From assembly GCF_900187995.1 (NCBI RefSeq), contig NZ_FZNZ01000034.1, positions 1-36,472 on the forward strand: 36,472 nt of DNA, given 5' to 3'. The DNA comes from Prevotella jejuni (GTDB taxonomy: Bacteria > Bacteroidota > Bacteroidia > Bacteroidales > Bacteroidaceae). The notes below the pieces were generated by a model. The model was not told where the DNA came from. It did no database searches and worked only from the letters and a program-made list of their open reading frames with translations. Numbering within the stretch: the stretch's first letter is position 1; each line of letters begins with the position of its first letter. Below are positions 18,208-27,383 of this stretch, piece after piece. The position numbers and the translations under genes are program-made.

Positions 18208-18774
18208 ATGTCAAGAATAGGAAAATTGCCAATTAGTGTTCCTGCTGGTGTTACAGTATCTCTCAATGGTGGTGTTGTTACGGTAAAGGGTCCTAAAGGT
18301 GAACTTTCTCAGAAGGTTGATTCCTCTATCAAGACTATCATCGAGGATGGTCAGGTAACATTCGAAATTGATGAGAATAGTCCAGTAAACTACAAGCAGA
18401 AGCAAGCTTTTCATGGTCTTTATCGTTCACTTGTTAACAATATGGTTGTTGGTGTAAGCGAAGGTTATAAGAAGACATTGGAGCTCGTTGGTGTAGGTTA
18501 TCGTGTTTCTAACCAGGGTAACTTGGTGGAGTTCTCACTTGGTTATACTCACCCAATCTTTATTCAGCTTCCTTCAGAAGTTAAGGTTGAGACAAAGAGT
18601 GAGCGTAATCAGAATCCAATCATCACTCTTGAATCAGCTGACAAGCAGCTGCTTGGTCTCATCTGTGCAAAGATTCGTTCTTTCCGTAAGCCTGAACCTT
18701 ACAAGGGTAAGGGTGTCCTGTTCCAGGGTGAGGTTATTCGCAGAAAGTCTGGTAAGACAGCTGCAGCTAAGTAA
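18208..18774 (+). CDS. rplF: 50S ribosomal protein L6
   Basis: I chose the ATG at 18208 (M-S-R-I-G-K-L-P-I), giving 188 residues, rather than the in-frame ATG at 18178 inside rpsH. GGAGG at 18196-18200, 7 bp before this ATG, is a real Shine-Dalgarno, rare in this genome, and supports the choice. The two-fold repeated domain is visible, with the second half carrying KKTLELVGVGYRVSNQG and FRKPEPYKGKGVLF. L6 lies near the sarcin-ricin loop. Confidence 0.97.
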   Translation: MSRIGKLPISVPAGVTVSLNGGVVTVKGPKGELSQKVDSSIKTIIEDGQVTFEIDENSPVNYKQKQAFHGLYRSLVNNMVVGVSEGYKKTLELVGVGYRVSNQGNLVEFSLGYTHPIFIQLPSEVKVETKSERNQNPIITLESADKQLLGLICAKIRSFRKPEPYKGKGVLFQGEVIRRKSGKTAAAK

Positions 18775-18795
18775 CTTTAATACATCATTACGATT

Positions 18796-19140
18796 ATGAC
18801 AACAAAGAAAGAACAAAGAAGAATTAAGATAAAGTTCCGCATTCGTAAGAGTGTGAACGGTACTGCAGAGCGCCCACGCTTGAGCGTTTTCCGCAGTAAT
18901 AAGCAGATTTATGCACAGGTTATTAACGATTTGACCGGAACAACCCTCGCTTCAGCTTCTTCACTTGGTCTTGAGAAGATGGCTAAGATAGAGCAGGCTA
19001 AGAAGGTGGGTGCACTTGTAGCAGAACATGCGAAGGCTGCTGGTGTAGAGCAGGTTGTTTTTGACCGTAACGGTTATCTCTATCACGGACGTGTACAGGC
19101 TTTGGCTGATGCAGCACGTGAGGGAGGACTTAAATTCTAA
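18796..19140 (+). CDS. rplR: 50S ribosomal protein L18
   Basis: A 114-residue protein of the 5S RNP, with L5. [20 protein letters not shown] and [26 protein letters not shown] are the family signatures. Complete, ATG at 18796, 21 bp after rplF. Confidence 0.98.
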   Translation: MTTKKEQRRIKIKFRIRKSVNGTAERPRLSVFRSNKQIYAQVINDLTGTTLASASSLGLEKMAKIEQAKKVGALVAEHAKAAGVEQVVFDRNGYLYHGRVQALADAAREGGLKF

Positions 19141-19146
19141 ACGATT

Positions 19147-19659
19147 ATGGCAATGAATAGAGTAAAAGTAAATAGTGATGTAGAACTGAAAGATCGCTTG
19201 GTTGCTATCAACCGTGTAACTAAGGTTACAAAGGGTGGTCGTACTTTCACATTCGCAGCTATCGTCGTTGTAGGTGACGGTAAGGGCGTTATTGGTTGGG
19301 GTCTTGGTAAGGCTGGTGAGGTTACTGCTGCTATCCAGAAGGGTACAGATTCAGCAAAGAAGAACCTTGTTAAGGTTCCAGTTTTGAAGGGTACTGTTCC
19401 TCATGAAGCAGAGGCTCGTTTCAGTGGTGCTCATGTTCTCCTTAAGCCTGCTGCAGCAGGTACTGGTCTTAAGGCTGGTGGTGCTATGCGTGCTGTTCTT
19501 GAGAGTGCAGGTGTTACTGATGTGATTGCAAAGTCAAAGGGTTCTTCTAACCCTCATAACCTTGTGAAGGCTACTATTGCTGCCCTCGCTGATATGCGTG
19601 ATGCATATACAATCGCAGGTGAGCGTGGTATCAGTATGGATAAAGTATTTAACGGTTAA
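19147..19659 (+). CDS. rpsE: 30S ribosomal protein S5
   Basis: A 170-residue protein. The N-terminal double-stranded RNA-binding-like domain is seen as [19 protein letters not shown] and [20 protein letters not shown], and the C-terminal domain as [21 protein letters not shown]5 contributes to decoding accuracy at the mRNA entry. The loop VTKGG, where spectinomycin resistance arises in other bacteria, is unaltered. Six bp after rplR. Confidence 0.98.
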   Translation: MAMNRVKVNSDVELKDRLVAINRVTKVTKGGRTFTFAAIVVVGDGKGVIGWGLGKAGEVTAAIQKGTDSAKKNLVKVPVLKGTVPHEAEARFSGAHVLLKPAAAGTGLKAGGAMRAVLESAGVTDVIAKSKGSSNPHNLVKATIAALADMRDAYTIAGERGISMDKVFNG

Positions 19660-19678
19660 TTTTAGGAGGTATTTAATT

Positions 19679-19855
19679 ATGGCAAAAATTAAGATTAAGC
19701 AGATTAAGAGCCAGATTGGTGCTCCTAAAGACCAGAAAGAGACTTTACGTGCATTGGGTCTTCGCAAGATTTCTCAGGTTATAGAGGTTGAGGATACTCC
19801 AAGCTGCCGTGGTATGATTCGTAAGGTTCATCACCTGGTATCAGTAATTGATTAA
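19679..19855 (+). CDS. rpmD: 50S ribosomal protein L30
   Basis: A 58-residue protein, too short for many gene callers but complete. KIKQIKSQIGAPKDQKETLR and LGLRKISQ match L30. The ATG at 19679 is preceded by a strong Shine-Dalgarno AGGAGGT (19664-19670, 8 bp spacing), which fixes the start against the longer frame opening upstream in rpsE. L30 is absent from some bacteria but is normal in Bacteroidota. Confidence 0.96.
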   Translation: MAKIKIKQIKSQIGAPKDQKETLRALGLRKISQVIEVEDTPSCRGMIRKVHHLVSVID

Positions 19856-19881
19856 GTAATCTTTTAAAGAAAACAGTAATT

Positions 19882-20328
19882 ATGAAATTAAATAATTTGA
19901 AACCAGCTGTTGGCTCTACACATTCACGTCGTCGTATTGGTCGTGGTCCAGGTTCTGGGCTCGGTGGTACTTCTACTCGTGGTCACAAGGGTGCAAAGTC
20001 ACGTTCTGGTTATAAGAAGAAGATTGGCTTTGAGGGTGGTCAGATGCCTCTCCAGCGTCGTGTACCGAAGGCTGGTTTCAAGAACATCAACCACAAGGAA
20101 TATTTCGCTGTAAATCTTTCAACTCTTCAGGCTCTTGCTGAGAAGAACAATCTTACTAAGATTGGTGTAGAGGAGCTTAAGGCTGCTGGTCTCACCAATT
20201 GTAAGGAACTTGTTAAGATTCTTGGTAATGGTGAGTTGAAGGCTAAGTTGGAAGTTTCAGCAAATGCTTTCTCTAAGACTGCCGAAGAAGCTATTAAGGC
20301 AGTAGGTGGTAACACAACTATAATCTAA
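19882..20328 (+). CDS. rplO: 50S ribosomal protein L15
   Basis: A 148-residue protein. The Gly/Arg-rich extension RRRIGRGPGSGLGGTSTRGHKGAKSRSG and the FEGGQMPLQRRVPKAGF block are conserved. L15 binds 23S rRNA late in assembly. It directly precedes secY (4 bp) as in spc operons generally. Confidence 0.98.
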   Translation: MKLNNLKPAVGSTHSRRRIGRGPGSGLGGTSTRGHKGAKSRSGYKKKIGFEGGQMPLQRRVPKAGFKNINHKEYFAVNLSTLQALAEKNNLTKIGVEELKAAGLTNCKELVKILGNGELKAKLEVSANAFSKTAEEAIKAVGGNTTII

Positions 20329-20332
20329 GTTA

Positions 20333-21673
20333 ATGAAAAAGTTTATTGAGACACTGAAGAACTGTTGGAAAATTGAGGATTTGCGTCAGCGACTTCTCAT
20401 AACTATTCTGTTCACAGCTATTTACCGTTTCGGGTCGTTTGTGGTGCTACCTGGCATTAATCCTACCCTATTGGAAAAGTTGCAGGCACAGACCAAGGGC
20501 GGTCTTATGTCACTTTTGGACATGTTCTCCGGTGGTGCATTTTCTCATGCGTCAATCTTCGCATTGGGAATCATGCCTTACATCTCAGCTTCTATCGTTT
20601 TACAGATTCTCGCTGTCGCTGTACCTTATTTCCAAAAGATGCAGCGTGAAGGCGAAAGTGGCCATAAGAAGATAAACTGGTATACGCGTGTCCTGACAGT
20701 AGTAATCCTACTGTTTCAGGCACCGTCTTACTTGTTGAACTTAAAAGTGCAGGCTGGTGGTGCTCTGGCTTCAGGCATCGATTGGACTACATTTATGATT
20801 CCTGCGACAATTATTCTTGCTGCAGGTTCTATGTTCATTCTTTGGCTCGGTGAGCGTATCACGGATAAAGGAGTTGGTAATGGTATCTCTTTGATTATTA
20901 TGATTGGTATCATCGCACGTTTGCCTCAGGCTCTTATTCAGGAGTTTAGTAATCGCGTTTCTGCGGCTATCGGTGGTGGTATTGTGATGCTTATCATAGA
21001 GATTATTGTCCTTTATGCTGTTGTATGTGCGGCTTTACTCCTTGTACAAGGTACTCGAAAGATTCCTGTGCAGTATGCTAAGCGCGTCGTTGGAAATAAA
21101 CAATATGGTGGAGCTCGTCAGTATATCCCTTTGAAACTGTTTGCTGCTAATGTTATGCCTATTATCTTTGCGCAGGCTTTGATGTTTATACCATTGGCAA
21201 TTGTACAGTATTCATCTGATAATACCAGTTCTGTTCTCCAGTCTTTGATGAATACAAAGAGTCTGGCGTATAACTGTATTTATGTGTTCCTTATCATAGT
21301 GTTTACTTATTTCTATACTGCGATTACACTTAATCCAACTCAGATGGCTGAGGATATGAAGCGCAATAACGGTTTTATTCCTGGCGTTAAACCTGGAAAG
21401 GATACAGCAGATTATATTGATACAGTAATGTCTCGTCTTACGGGACCAGGTGCTTTGTTTATCGCTTTCATTGCTATTATGCCTGCATTGGCAGGATATT
21501 TAAATGTTGCTGATGCCTTTGGTCAGTTCTTTGGTGGAACTTCATTGTTGATTCTTGTTGGTGTTGTTATCGACACACTTCAACAGATTGAATCTCATTT
21601 AATGATGCGCCACTATGATGGACTTCTCAATTCAGGACATACACGTAGCAATGCTGGTGTTGCAGCTTATTAG
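20333..21673 (+). CDS. secY: Protein translocase channel subunit SecY
   Basis: A 446-residue, ten-span inner-membrane protein, the pore of the Sec translocon. Visible hallmarks: the first transmembrane helix (LLITILFTAIYRFGSFVVLPG), the plug region after it (LLDMFSGGAFSHASIFALGIMPYISASI), the WLGERITDKGVGNGISLIIM loop, and the C-terminal YDGLLNSGHTRS. The ribosome-binding loops carry basic residues (TRKIPVQYAKRVVG). Intact. The stop at 21673 is 16 bp before map. Confidence 0.98.
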   Translation: MKKFIETLKNCWKIEDLRQRLLITILFTAIYRFGSFVVLPGINPTLLEKLQAQTKGGLMSLLDMFSGGAFSHASIFALGIMPYISASIVLQILAVAVPYFQKMQREGESGHKKINWYTRVLTVVILLFQAPSYLLNLKVQAGGALASGIDWTTFMIPATIILAAGSMFILWLGERITDKGVGNGISLIIMIGIIARLPQALIQEFSNRVSAAIGGGIVMLIIEIIVLYAVVCAALLLVQGTRKIPVQYAKRVVGNKQYGGARQYIPLKLFAANVMPIIFAQALMFIPLAIVQYSSDNTSSVLQSLMNTKSLAYNCIYVFLIIVFTYFYTAITLNPTQMAEDMKRNNGFIPGVKPGKDTADYIDTVMSRLTGPGALFIAFIAIMPALAGYLNVADAFGQFFGGTSLLILVGVVIDTLQQIESHLMMRHYDGLLNSGHTRSNAGVAAY

Positions 21674-21689
21674 ATCTTTATCTTAGGGA

Positions 21690-22490
21690 ATGAATATATT
21701 TCTAAAGACTGAAGATGAAATAGAACTCATGCGTGAGGCCAACCTGCTGGTAGGTAGAACTCTGGCAGAGGTTGGTCGTCATGTTAAGCCAGGTGTCACA
21801 ACTCTCCAGTTAGATAAAATAGCTGAAGAGTTTATTCGTGACAATGGTGCCATACCTACATTTAAAGGCTTTCCCAGTTCCTATGGCCCTCCTTTTCCTG
21901 GTAGTATATGTGCGTCTATTAATGATGTAGTCGTACATGGAATACCAAGTGAAGATGTTGTGCTGAAGGATGGTGATATAATTTCTATTGATTGTGGAAC
22001 TTTACTTAATGGGTTCAATGGAGATAGTTGTTATACTTTCTGTGTTGGAGAAGTAGGTGAAGATGTGATGAAGCTACTTCGTACGACTAAGGAGTCTCTC
22101 TATAAGGGTATTGAGGTGGCACAGGCTGGGCATCACGTCGGTGATATTGGTCAAGTTATTCAAGACTATTGTCAGGCACAAGGCTATGGTATTGTTCGTG
22201 AACTAACAGGTCATGGTATTGGACGTGAGATGCATGAGGACCCAGCAATTCCTAATTATGGAAAGCGAGGGAGTGGAGTATTACTGAAGGCAGGAATGTG
22301 TATAGCAATAGAGCCGATGGTTACTTTGGGTAGTCGAGAAATTGGTATATTACCAGACCGATGGAGTATTGTTACACGTGACCGTCGTCCAGCAGCACAC
22401 TTTGAGCATACCATTGCTATTAGAGCTGGTAAGGCTGATATTTTATCTTCTTTTGAAGAAGTAGAACATTTAGAAGGACAAAATTTTTAA
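21690..22490 (+). CDS. map: Methionine aminopeptidase, type I
   Basis: A 266-residue metalloenzyme that removes the N-terminal Met from new proteins. The five metal ligands are present: Asp101 (SIDCG), Asp112 (GFNGDSC), His175 (TGHGIG), Glu208 (IAIEPM) and Glu239 (HFEHT). His83 (VVHG) of the active site is present too. Placed between secY and infA, as is common in Bacteroidota and Firmicutes; adk, which often lies next to it elsewhere, is missing here. Confidence 0.98.
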   Translation: MNIFLKTEDEIELMREANLLVGRTLAEVGRHVKPGVTTLQLDKIAEEFIRDNGAIPTFKGFPSSYGPPFPGSICASINDVVVHGIPSEDVVLKDGDIISIDCGTLLNGFNGDSCYTFCVGEVGEDVMKLLRTTKESLYKGIEVAQAGHHVGDIGQVIQDYCQAQGYGIVRELTGHGIGREMHEDPAIPNYGKRGSGVLLKAGMCIAIEPMVTLGSREIGILPDRWSIVTRDRRPAAHFEHTIAIRAGKADILSSFEEVEHLEGQNF

Positions 22491-22497
22491 TTAGTAT

Positions 22498-22716
22498 ATG
22501 GCAAAGCAAACTGCAATAGAGCAGGACGGAACAATTCTCGAAGCACTATCAAATGCGATGTTTCGAGTGGAATTAGAGAATGGTGTTGATATCACCGCTC
22601 ATATTTCCGGTAAGATGAGAATGCACTACATCAAGATTCTTCCTGGTGATAAAGTGAAGGTTGAGATGAGTCCATACGACCTGACTAAGGGTCGAATCGT
22701 TTTCAGATACAAATAA
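22498..22716 (+). CDS. infA: Translation initiation factor IF-1
   Basis: A 72-residue OB-fold protein that binds the 30S A site. [21 protein letters not shown], then [21 protein letters not shown] and the end [13 protein letters not shown] are the family signature and complete. Seven bp after map, 13 bp before rpmJ. Confidence 0.98.
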   Translation: MAKQTAIEQDGTILEALSNAMFRVELENGVDITAHISGKMRMHYIKILPGDKVKVEMSPYDLTKGRIVFRYK

Positions 22717-22729
22717 ACAACATAGAGAT

Positions 22730-22846
22730 ATGAAGACAAGAGCATCATTAAAGAAGCGTACAGCTGACTGCAAGATCGTTCGTCGTAAGGGTCGCCTGTT
22801 CGTTATTAACAAGAAGAACCCTAAGTTCAAAATGCGTCAGGGTTAA
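22730..22846 (+). CDS. rpmJ: 50S ribosomal protein L36 (zinc-free form)
   Basis: A 38-residue gene, ATG 22730 to TAA 22846. It reads [20 protein letters not shown], then [18 protein letters not shown]. Only one cysteine (position 14) of the CxxC...C...H zinc ribbon remains, so it is the C-minus paralog type, in which zinc is not needed. It sits between infA and rpsM in the normal place. Confidence 0.95.
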   Translation: MKTRASLKKRTADCKIVRRKGRLFVINKKNPKFKMRQG

Positions 22847-22888
22847 GTTAAAAAAGCGTAAAAAGTAAGTTTTCTCGTAATTAATGCT

Positions 22889-22896
22889 TACCTTTG
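22889..22896 (+). promoter_or_regulatory. Internal -7 element (TACCTTTG) upstream of rpsM
   Basis: TACCTTTG fits TAnnTTTG exactly in the 97-bp gap between rpmJ and rpsM. It suggests an internal promoter for the alpha part (rpsM-rpsK-rpsD-rpoA-rplQ) with a leader of about 40 nt. The upstream half of the promoter is not clear. Confidence 0.6.
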
Positions 22897-22943
22897 CGTG
22901 CTTTTTAGCGTTAAATGACATTTATTTATTTAATTATCAAACA

Positions 22944-23324
22944 ATGGCAATAAGAATTGTTGGAGTAGATTTGCCCCAGAATAAGCGTGGCGAAATCGCA
23001 TTGACCTATATCTATGGTATCGGTCGAAGTAGTTCAGCAAAGATATTGGATAAGGCTGGTATTAGCCGTGACCTGAAGGTCAGCGAGTGGTCTGATGACC
23101 AGGCAGCCAAGATCCGTGAAATTATCGGTGCTGAATTCAAAGTTGAAGGTGATCTCCGTTCTGAGATCCAGATGAACATCAAGCGCCTCATGGATATAGG
23201 TTGCTATCGTGGTGTTAGACATCGTAATGGTCTTCCTGTTCGCGGTCAGAGTACTAAGAACAATGCTCGTACCCGTAAGGGAAAGAAGAAGACTGTTGCT
23301 AATAAGAAGAAGGCTACTAAGTAA
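22944..23324 (+). CDS. rpsM: 30S ribosomal protein S13
   Basis: I chose the ATG at 22944 ([11 protein letters not shown]), giving the usual 126 residues. An upstream in-frame ATG at 22884 would overlap the internal -7 element. [17 protein letters not shown] and [22 protein letters not shown] are the conserved blocks. S13 forms the intersubunit bridges B1a/b. It starts the alpha operon section. Confidence 0.97.
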   Translation: MAIRIVGVDLPQNKRGEIALTYIYGIGRSSSAKILDKAGISRDLKVSEWSDDQAAKIREIIGAEFKVEGDLRSEIQMNIKRLMDIGCYRGVRHRNGLPVRGQSTKNNARTRKGKKKTVANKKKATK

Positions 23325-23344
23325 TTCTAAGGAGGAAATTAATT

Positions 23345-23734
23345 ATGGCAAAGAAATCAGCAACATCTAAGAAAAGAAATGTAAGAGTTGACGCACTTGG
23401 ACAGCTCCACGTGCACAGCTCATTCAATAACATTATTGTATCTTTGGCTAACAACGAGGGTCAGGTTATCTCTTGGTCTTCGGCTGGTAAGATGGGATTC
23501 CGTGGATCAAAGAAGAATACTCCTTACGCTGCTCAGATGGCAGCAGAGGATTGCTCTAAGGTAGCTTTCGATCTCGGTCTTCGTAAGGTTAAGGCATTCG
23601 TTAAGGGTCCAGGTAACGGTCGTGAGAGCGCAATCCGTGCGGTGAACGCAGCAGGTATTCAGGTAACTGAAATCGTTGACGTTACTCCATTGCCACACAA
23701 CGGCTGCCGTCCTCCAAAGCGTCGTCGTGTATAA
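23345..23734 (+). CDS. rpsK: 30S ribosomal protein S11
   Basis: A 129-residue protein. [57 protein letters not shown] and the end [11 protein letters not shown] are conserved. S11 lies on the platform and shapes the E-site. An AAGGAGG at 23329-23335, 9 bp before the ATG, is one of the few real Shine-Dalgarno sequences in this window. Confidence 0.98.
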   Translation: MAKKSATSKKRNVRVDALGQLHVHSSFNNIIVSLANNEGQVISWSSAGKMGFRGSKKNTPYAAQMAAEDCSKVAFDLGLRKVKAFVKGPGNGRESAIRAVNAAGIQVTEIVDVTPLPHNGCRPPKRRRV

Positions 23735-23771
23735 TCACATCTTATAACAATTAAAAGAATTCATATTAATT

Positions 23772-24380
23772 ATGGCAAGATACATAGGTCCAAAATCACG
23801 AATCGCACGCCGTTTCGGTGAACCAATTTTCGGCGCAGATAAGGTATTAGCTAAGAGAAATTTCCCTCCAGGACAGCACGGTAATAACCGTCGTCGCAAA
23901 GTTTCTGAGTATGGTGCTCAGCTTGCAGAGAAGCAGAAGGCTAAATACACTTATGGCGTTTTGGAGCGTCAGTTCCGTAATCTGTTCGACAAGGCTGCTA
24001 AGGCAGATGGTATTACTGGTGAGGTTCTTCTTCAGAGTCTTGAGAGCCGTCTGGATAATGTAGTGTTCCGTCTCGGTATCGCTCCTACTCGTGCAGCTGC
24101 TCGTCAGCTCGTTAGCCACAAACATATTGTTGTTAACGGTAATGTCGTAAATATTGCTTCATATCAGGTAAAGGCTGGTGACGTTGTTGGTGTTCGTGAG
24201 AAGGCTAAGTCACTTGAGGTTATCGAGGCTGCTTTGGCAGGCTTCAACCACAGCAAGTATCCTTGGCTTGAGTGGGATGATAACGCTAAGTGCGGTAAGT
24301 TCCTCCATCGTCCAGACCGTGCTGACATCCCTGAGAATATTAAGGAGCAGTTAATCGTTGAGTTGTACTCTAAACAATAA
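23772..24380 (+). CDS. rpsD: 30S ribosomal protein S4 (zinc-free form)
   Basis: A 202-residue protein. It begins [18 protein letters not shown] and continues with [18 protein letters not shown] and [12 protein letters not shown]. The S4 RNA-binding domain follows ([28 protein letters not shown]). It is C-minus (no N-terminal zinc cysteines). S4 nucleates 30S assembly and represses the alpha operon in E. coli. 14 bp before rpoA. Confidence 0.98.
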   Translation: MARYIGPKSRIARRFGEPIFGADKVLAKRNFPPGQHGNNRRRKVSEYGAQLAEKQKAKYTYGVLERQFRNLFDKAAKADGITGEVLLQSLESRLDNVVFRLGIAPTRAAARQLVSHKHIVVNGNVVNIASYQVKAGDVVGVREKAKSLEVIEAALAGFNHSKYPWLEWDDNAKCGKFLHRPDRADIPENIKEQLIVELYSKQ

Positions 24381-24394
24381 AATTCATTAAATTA

Positions 24395-25393
24395 ATGGCG
24401 ATATTAGCATTTCAAAAACCTGATAAAGTAGTGATGCTGGAGGCCAATGACCATTTCGGCAAGTTCGAATTCCGTCCACTTGAGCCTGGCTTCGGTGTTA
24501 CCATTGGTAACGCTCTTCGTCGCATCCTCCTTTCATCGCTGGAAGGCTTCGCAATCAACACTATCCGTATAGCTGGTGTTGAGCACGAGTTCTCTTCAGT
24601 TCCTGGTGTAAAGGAAGATGTTACCAACATCATCTTGAATCTCAAGCAAGTTCGATTCAAGCAAGTAGTAGAAGAATTCGAGAATGAGAAAGTTAGTATC
24701 ACCGTAGAGAATTCCACCGAATTCAAAGCAGGTGATATCGGTAAGTATCTGACTGGATTTGAAGTGTTAAACCCTGATTTGGTGATTTGTCATTTAGACT
24801 CCAAGGCTTCTATGCAGATTGATTTGACCATCAACAAGGGACGTGGTTATGTTCCTGCTGAGGAAAATCGTGAATACTGCACTGATGTAAACGTACTCCC
24901 AATCGATTCCATCTACACCCCTATTCGTAACGTTAAATATGCCGTTGAGCCATATCGTGTTGAACAGAAGACCGACTATGACAAATTGGTTGTTGAAGTT
25001 ACGACCGATGGTTCCATCCACCCAAAGGATGCATTGAAAGAGGCTGCAAAGATTCTTATTTATCATTTCATGTTGTTCTCTGATGAGAAGATTACTCTTG
25101 AGAATCCAGATCAGGAGGGCAACCAGGAGTTTGATGAGGAGGTTCTGCACATGCGCCAGCTCTTGAAGACCAAGTTGACCGACGCAAGTCTCAACTTGAG
25201 TGTTCGTGCACTTAACTGCTTAAAGGCAGCTGATGTAGAGACATTAGGCGACCTCGTACAGTACAACAAGACGGATCTCTTGAAGTTCCGTAACTTTGGT
25301 AAGAAATCGCTTTCTGAGCTTGATGATTTGCTCGAGAGTCTGAATCTGTCGTTTGGAACCGACATTACAAAGTATAAATTGGATAAAGAATAG
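24395..25393 (+). CDS. rpoA: RNA polymerase alpha subunit
   Basis: A 332-residue protein. The N-terminal assembly domain (residues 1 to about 230) contains [21 protein letters not shown] and [16 protein letters not shown]. An acidic linker ([14 protein letters not shown]) joins the C-terminal domain, which has [22 protein letters not shown] and [16 protein letters not shown], used for contacts with UP elements and activators. Complete, followed by rplQ after 58 bp. Confidence 0.98.
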   Translation: MAILAFQKPDKVVMLEANDHFGKFEFRPLEPGFGVTIGNALRRILLSSLEGFAINTIRIAGVEHEFSSVPGVKEDVTNIILNLKQVRFKQVVEEFENEKVSITVENSTEFKAGDIGKYLTGFEVLNPDLVICHLDSKASMQIDLTINKGRGYVPAEENREYCTDVNVLPIDSIYTPIRNVKYAVEPYRVEQKTDYDKLVVEVTTDGSIHPKDALKEAAKILIYHFMLFSDEKITLENPDQEGNQEFDEEVLHMRQLLKTKLTDASLNLSVRALNCLKAADVETLGDLVQYNKTDLLKFRNFGKKSLSELDDLLESLNLSFGTDITKYKLDKE

Positions 25394-25451
25394 TTGACGA
25401 GTTATATAAATGACAAGTTGACGGATTTATCCACAACAAGTTAAAAACAAA

Positions 25452-25934
25452 ATGAGACATAATAAGAAATTCAACCATTTGGGTCGTACTGCTGACCACC
25501 GCGCTGCGTTGCTTTCAAACTTGGCAGTTGCTTTGATTCAGCACAAAAGAATCACTACGACTCTTGCTAAGGCAAAGGCTCTTAAGAAGTATGTTGAGCC
25601 GCTGATTACACGTTCTAAGAACGATACAACCAACTCACGTCGTGTTGTATTCCGTTATCTTCAGAACAAAGAGGCTGTTACTGAACTCTTCAAGGAGATT
25701 TCTGTAAAGGTAGCTGATCGTCCAGGCGGTTACACACGTGTTATCAAGCTCGGAACTCGTCAGGGTGACGCTGCTCAGATTGCATTTATAGAGCTTGTTG
25801 ACTATGATGAGAATATGGCTAAGACTCCAAAGGCTGAAGCTAAGAAGACTCGTCGTAGCCGTCGTTCTACAAAGAAGGCTGATGCACCTGCAGAGGCTTC
25901 TGAGAACGTTGCTGAAGAGGCAAAGGCTGAATAA
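25452..25934 (+). CDS. rplQ: 50S ribosomal protein L17 with C-terminal extension
   Basis: A 160-residue protein. The core is conserved to about residue 120 ([20 protein letters not shown], the [17 protein letters not shown] segment and [19 protein letters not shown]). It is followed by a Lys/Arg- then Ala/Glu-rich tail of about 38 residues ([20 protein letters not shown]...), as often seen in Bacteroidota. L17 sits near the tunnel exit. Last gene of the block, with a strong terminator 30 bp downstream. Confidence 0.97.
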   Translation: MRHNKKFNHLGRTADHRAALLSNLAVALIQHKRITTTLAKAKALKKYVEPLITRSKNDTTNSRRVVFRYLQNKEAVTELFKEISVKVADRPGGYTRVIKLGTRQGDAAQIAFIELVDYDENMAKTPKAEAKKTRRSRRSTKKADAPAEASENVAEEAKAE

Positions 25935-25964
25935 TCTGAATAGATTTTATCTCTATAATAAAGA

Positions 25965-25997
25965 ACTCCCGGTACTTAATGTATCGGGAGTTTTTTT
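25965..25997 (+). terminator. Rho-independent terminator of the ribosomal superoperon
   Basis: Arms 25965-25975 (ACTCCCGGTAC) and 25981-25991 (GTATCGGGAGT) pair over 11 bp with one G-U and a TTAAT loop; seven T residues follow (25991-25997). It lies between the convergent rplQ and the minus-strand gene ending at 26012, so it could also shield rplQ from antisense read-through. Confidence 0.9.
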
Positions 25998-26011
25998 GTA
26001 GAATAAGCTTT

Positions 26012-26530
26012 CTACTTTAGCATTCTTGACACATAGCCATTGTGGCGGAACCATTTATGTGCCCAGTTGGGTACCATAAAGATATAGCCAGAGATGTCTT
26101 CGTGAGGAGCGCAGTCAAGTTGGTTGCCAATGATGTCTGCGGCTTCTTGTACAGAAGTTCCGTATAATCGTGCTAATTCTTCACGTATAAGCGTATATGT
26201 GATGTTACGGATAGAGGCTGCGTTGATAGGTTGATTTCCTAATAGAGCCAATAATTCTTCTTTAGAAGGGATTTTCACTTTCGGCCCTACTCGTAGTCCT
26301 TCAAAGCAGTATTCACCATCTACCTTATACATTGTAAATCCATCTTTACGGTTGCGTTCATTACAGTCCTCTGCCATTTGACGTGCAATAGGGTGGGTGA
26401 TACGTTGTAATATCTCTGCGATAATGGGTTGATGACGTAATTGTCCGTATGTATATCCTTCACCGTTGATTCCACCAGAACCCGATGGGATATCGGAGTC
26501 GGAGATTATGCATAACTCTTTTCTTTCCAT
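26012..26530 (-). CDS. Hypothetical protein (172 aa)
   Basis: A soluble 172-residue protein. I do not recognise a family. It carries an N-terminal Gly-rich SGSGGINGEGYTYG segment, a central helical part, and an aromatic C-terminus (DISGYIFMVPNWAHKWFRHN). There is no signal peptide or membrane helix. It begins 10 bp after the preceding gene (stop at 26541), so the two form an operon. It lies directly after the dynamin-like GTPase cluster, but the inverted repeat at 27313-27349 separates it from that operon. Codon use looks ordinary. Confidence 0.6.
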   Translation of the reverse strand: MERKELCIISDSDIPSGSGGINGEGYTYGQLRHQPIIAEILQRITHPIARQMAEDCNERNRKDGFTMYKVDGEYCFEGLRVGPKVKIPSKEELLALLGNQPINAASIRNITYTLIREELARLYGTSVQEAADIIGNQLDCAPHEDISGYIFMVPNWAHKWFRHNGYVSRMLK

Positions 26531-26540
26531 TTATTCTTGT

Positions 26541-27206
26541 TTAAGTATTCTGATTAAATTTTAGTTCAAACTCTGTGTAGAAGTCCCTAACATAAATGAA
26601 ATCGAAGATGCTGAAGCTTGTATGGTCGTATAGATTGTGGAAATGCTGATGAAGGTGTAAGTCGTAACTCCATTCTCTGTCTAATCCTTCATTCCAACAA
26701 TCATCCGCATCTTGCAATCCTATGAGTTCCATTTCACTCTTGTCGTCTTCCTCTCCATGATATCCATCAAAACTTATACAGCAACCATATTTGCAATAGA
26801 TGTCGTTATAACCTTCATCATTGAGAATCTCCCATATCATTTCTGATTCTTCTCCTTGAAAAGGATTATTTTTCGAGTATTGTCTGTCTTTTCCTAAGAA
26901 GATTTTACACTCTACACCCTCAAACAGCAAGCTATTTCCACTATCTGCCAACATTTTCTTTGTATTGTAATATAACTCTCTGCTTTGTTGATAGTTTTTA
27001 ATTACTACTTCTTTAAGTATTTCGTTGAATTCCTTTAACAGCTGATAGTTTTCATCTGTTGGCTTGAATAGTTGGTTAAGGAGCATTCGACGATTAAAGA
27101 TGAGTGCTTCCATCTTCTCATCACATGTTATTAATTGTGGGTTCTCGTAATAGGTCAGAAGTAAAGACTCAGTCTTATTGATTTCGCTTTTTACTGTTTT
27201 ATTCAT
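26541..27206 (-). CDS. Hypothetical protein (221 aa), DUF-type, downstream of dynamin operon
   Basis: I prefer the ATG at 27206 (M-N-K-T-V-K-S-E) to the in-frame TTG at 27212. The N-terminal half is helical (ENYQLLKEFNEILKEVVIKN). The C-terminal half is acidic and rich in aromatics, with a characteristic LHLHQHFHNLYDHTSFSIFD segment and FIYVRDFYTEFELKF, and it contains a CCISFDGYHGEED stretch. I have seen similar proteins in Bacteroidota but know no function. No signal peptide. Upstream is a ~100-bp spacer without a clear TAnnTTTG element, so its own promoter is not evident. It is followed by the 172-aa gene. Confidence 0.65.
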   Translation of the reverse strand: MNKTVKSEINKTESLLLTYYENPQLITCDEKMEALIFNRRMLLNQLFKPTDENYQLLKEFNEILKEVVIKNYQQSRELYYNTKKMLADSGNSLLFEGVECKIFLGKDRQYSKNNPFQGEESEMIWEILNDEGYNDIYCKYGCCISFDGYHGEEDDKSEMELIGLQDADDCWNEGLDREWSYDLHLHQHFHNLYDHTSFSIFDFIYVRDFYTEFELKFNQNT

Positions 27207-27312
27207 TCTCAATATTAAATCTGTTTATGTGTGTAATAGATATTATTTAATATCGTTTTCTGAAAACATCTACACAAAAAATTTTAAAGACTTAATTATG
27301 CCCTTTTGTAAC

Positions 27313-27349
27313 AAAAGAGTACGACAGAAGATTACTGACGTACTCTTTT
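27313..27349 (-). terminator. Perfect 11-bp inverted repeat ending the GTPase operon
   Basis: AAAAGAGTACG (27313-27323) and CGTACTCTTTT (27339-27349) are perfectly complementary around 15 nt. The repeat lies 35 bp after the stop of the third GTPase and before the next gene. On the minus strand the 3' arm ends in a short U-run (CUCUUUUG), so it probably acts as a terminator, partial or full. It is symmetrical enough to work on both strands. Confidence 0.7.
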
Positions 27350-27383
27350 GATGAATTATTCTTGGTTTCAAAGTCTTTATAAT

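Noticed and set aside
22884..22943. Upstream in-frame start for rpsM
   Set aside because: It overlaps the TACCTTTG element and gives a non-conserved hydrophobic extension.
7577..25934. Many long frames antisense to or out of frame with the ribosomal genes
   Set aside because: All are shadows of strongly biased coding sequence; none has a family signature.
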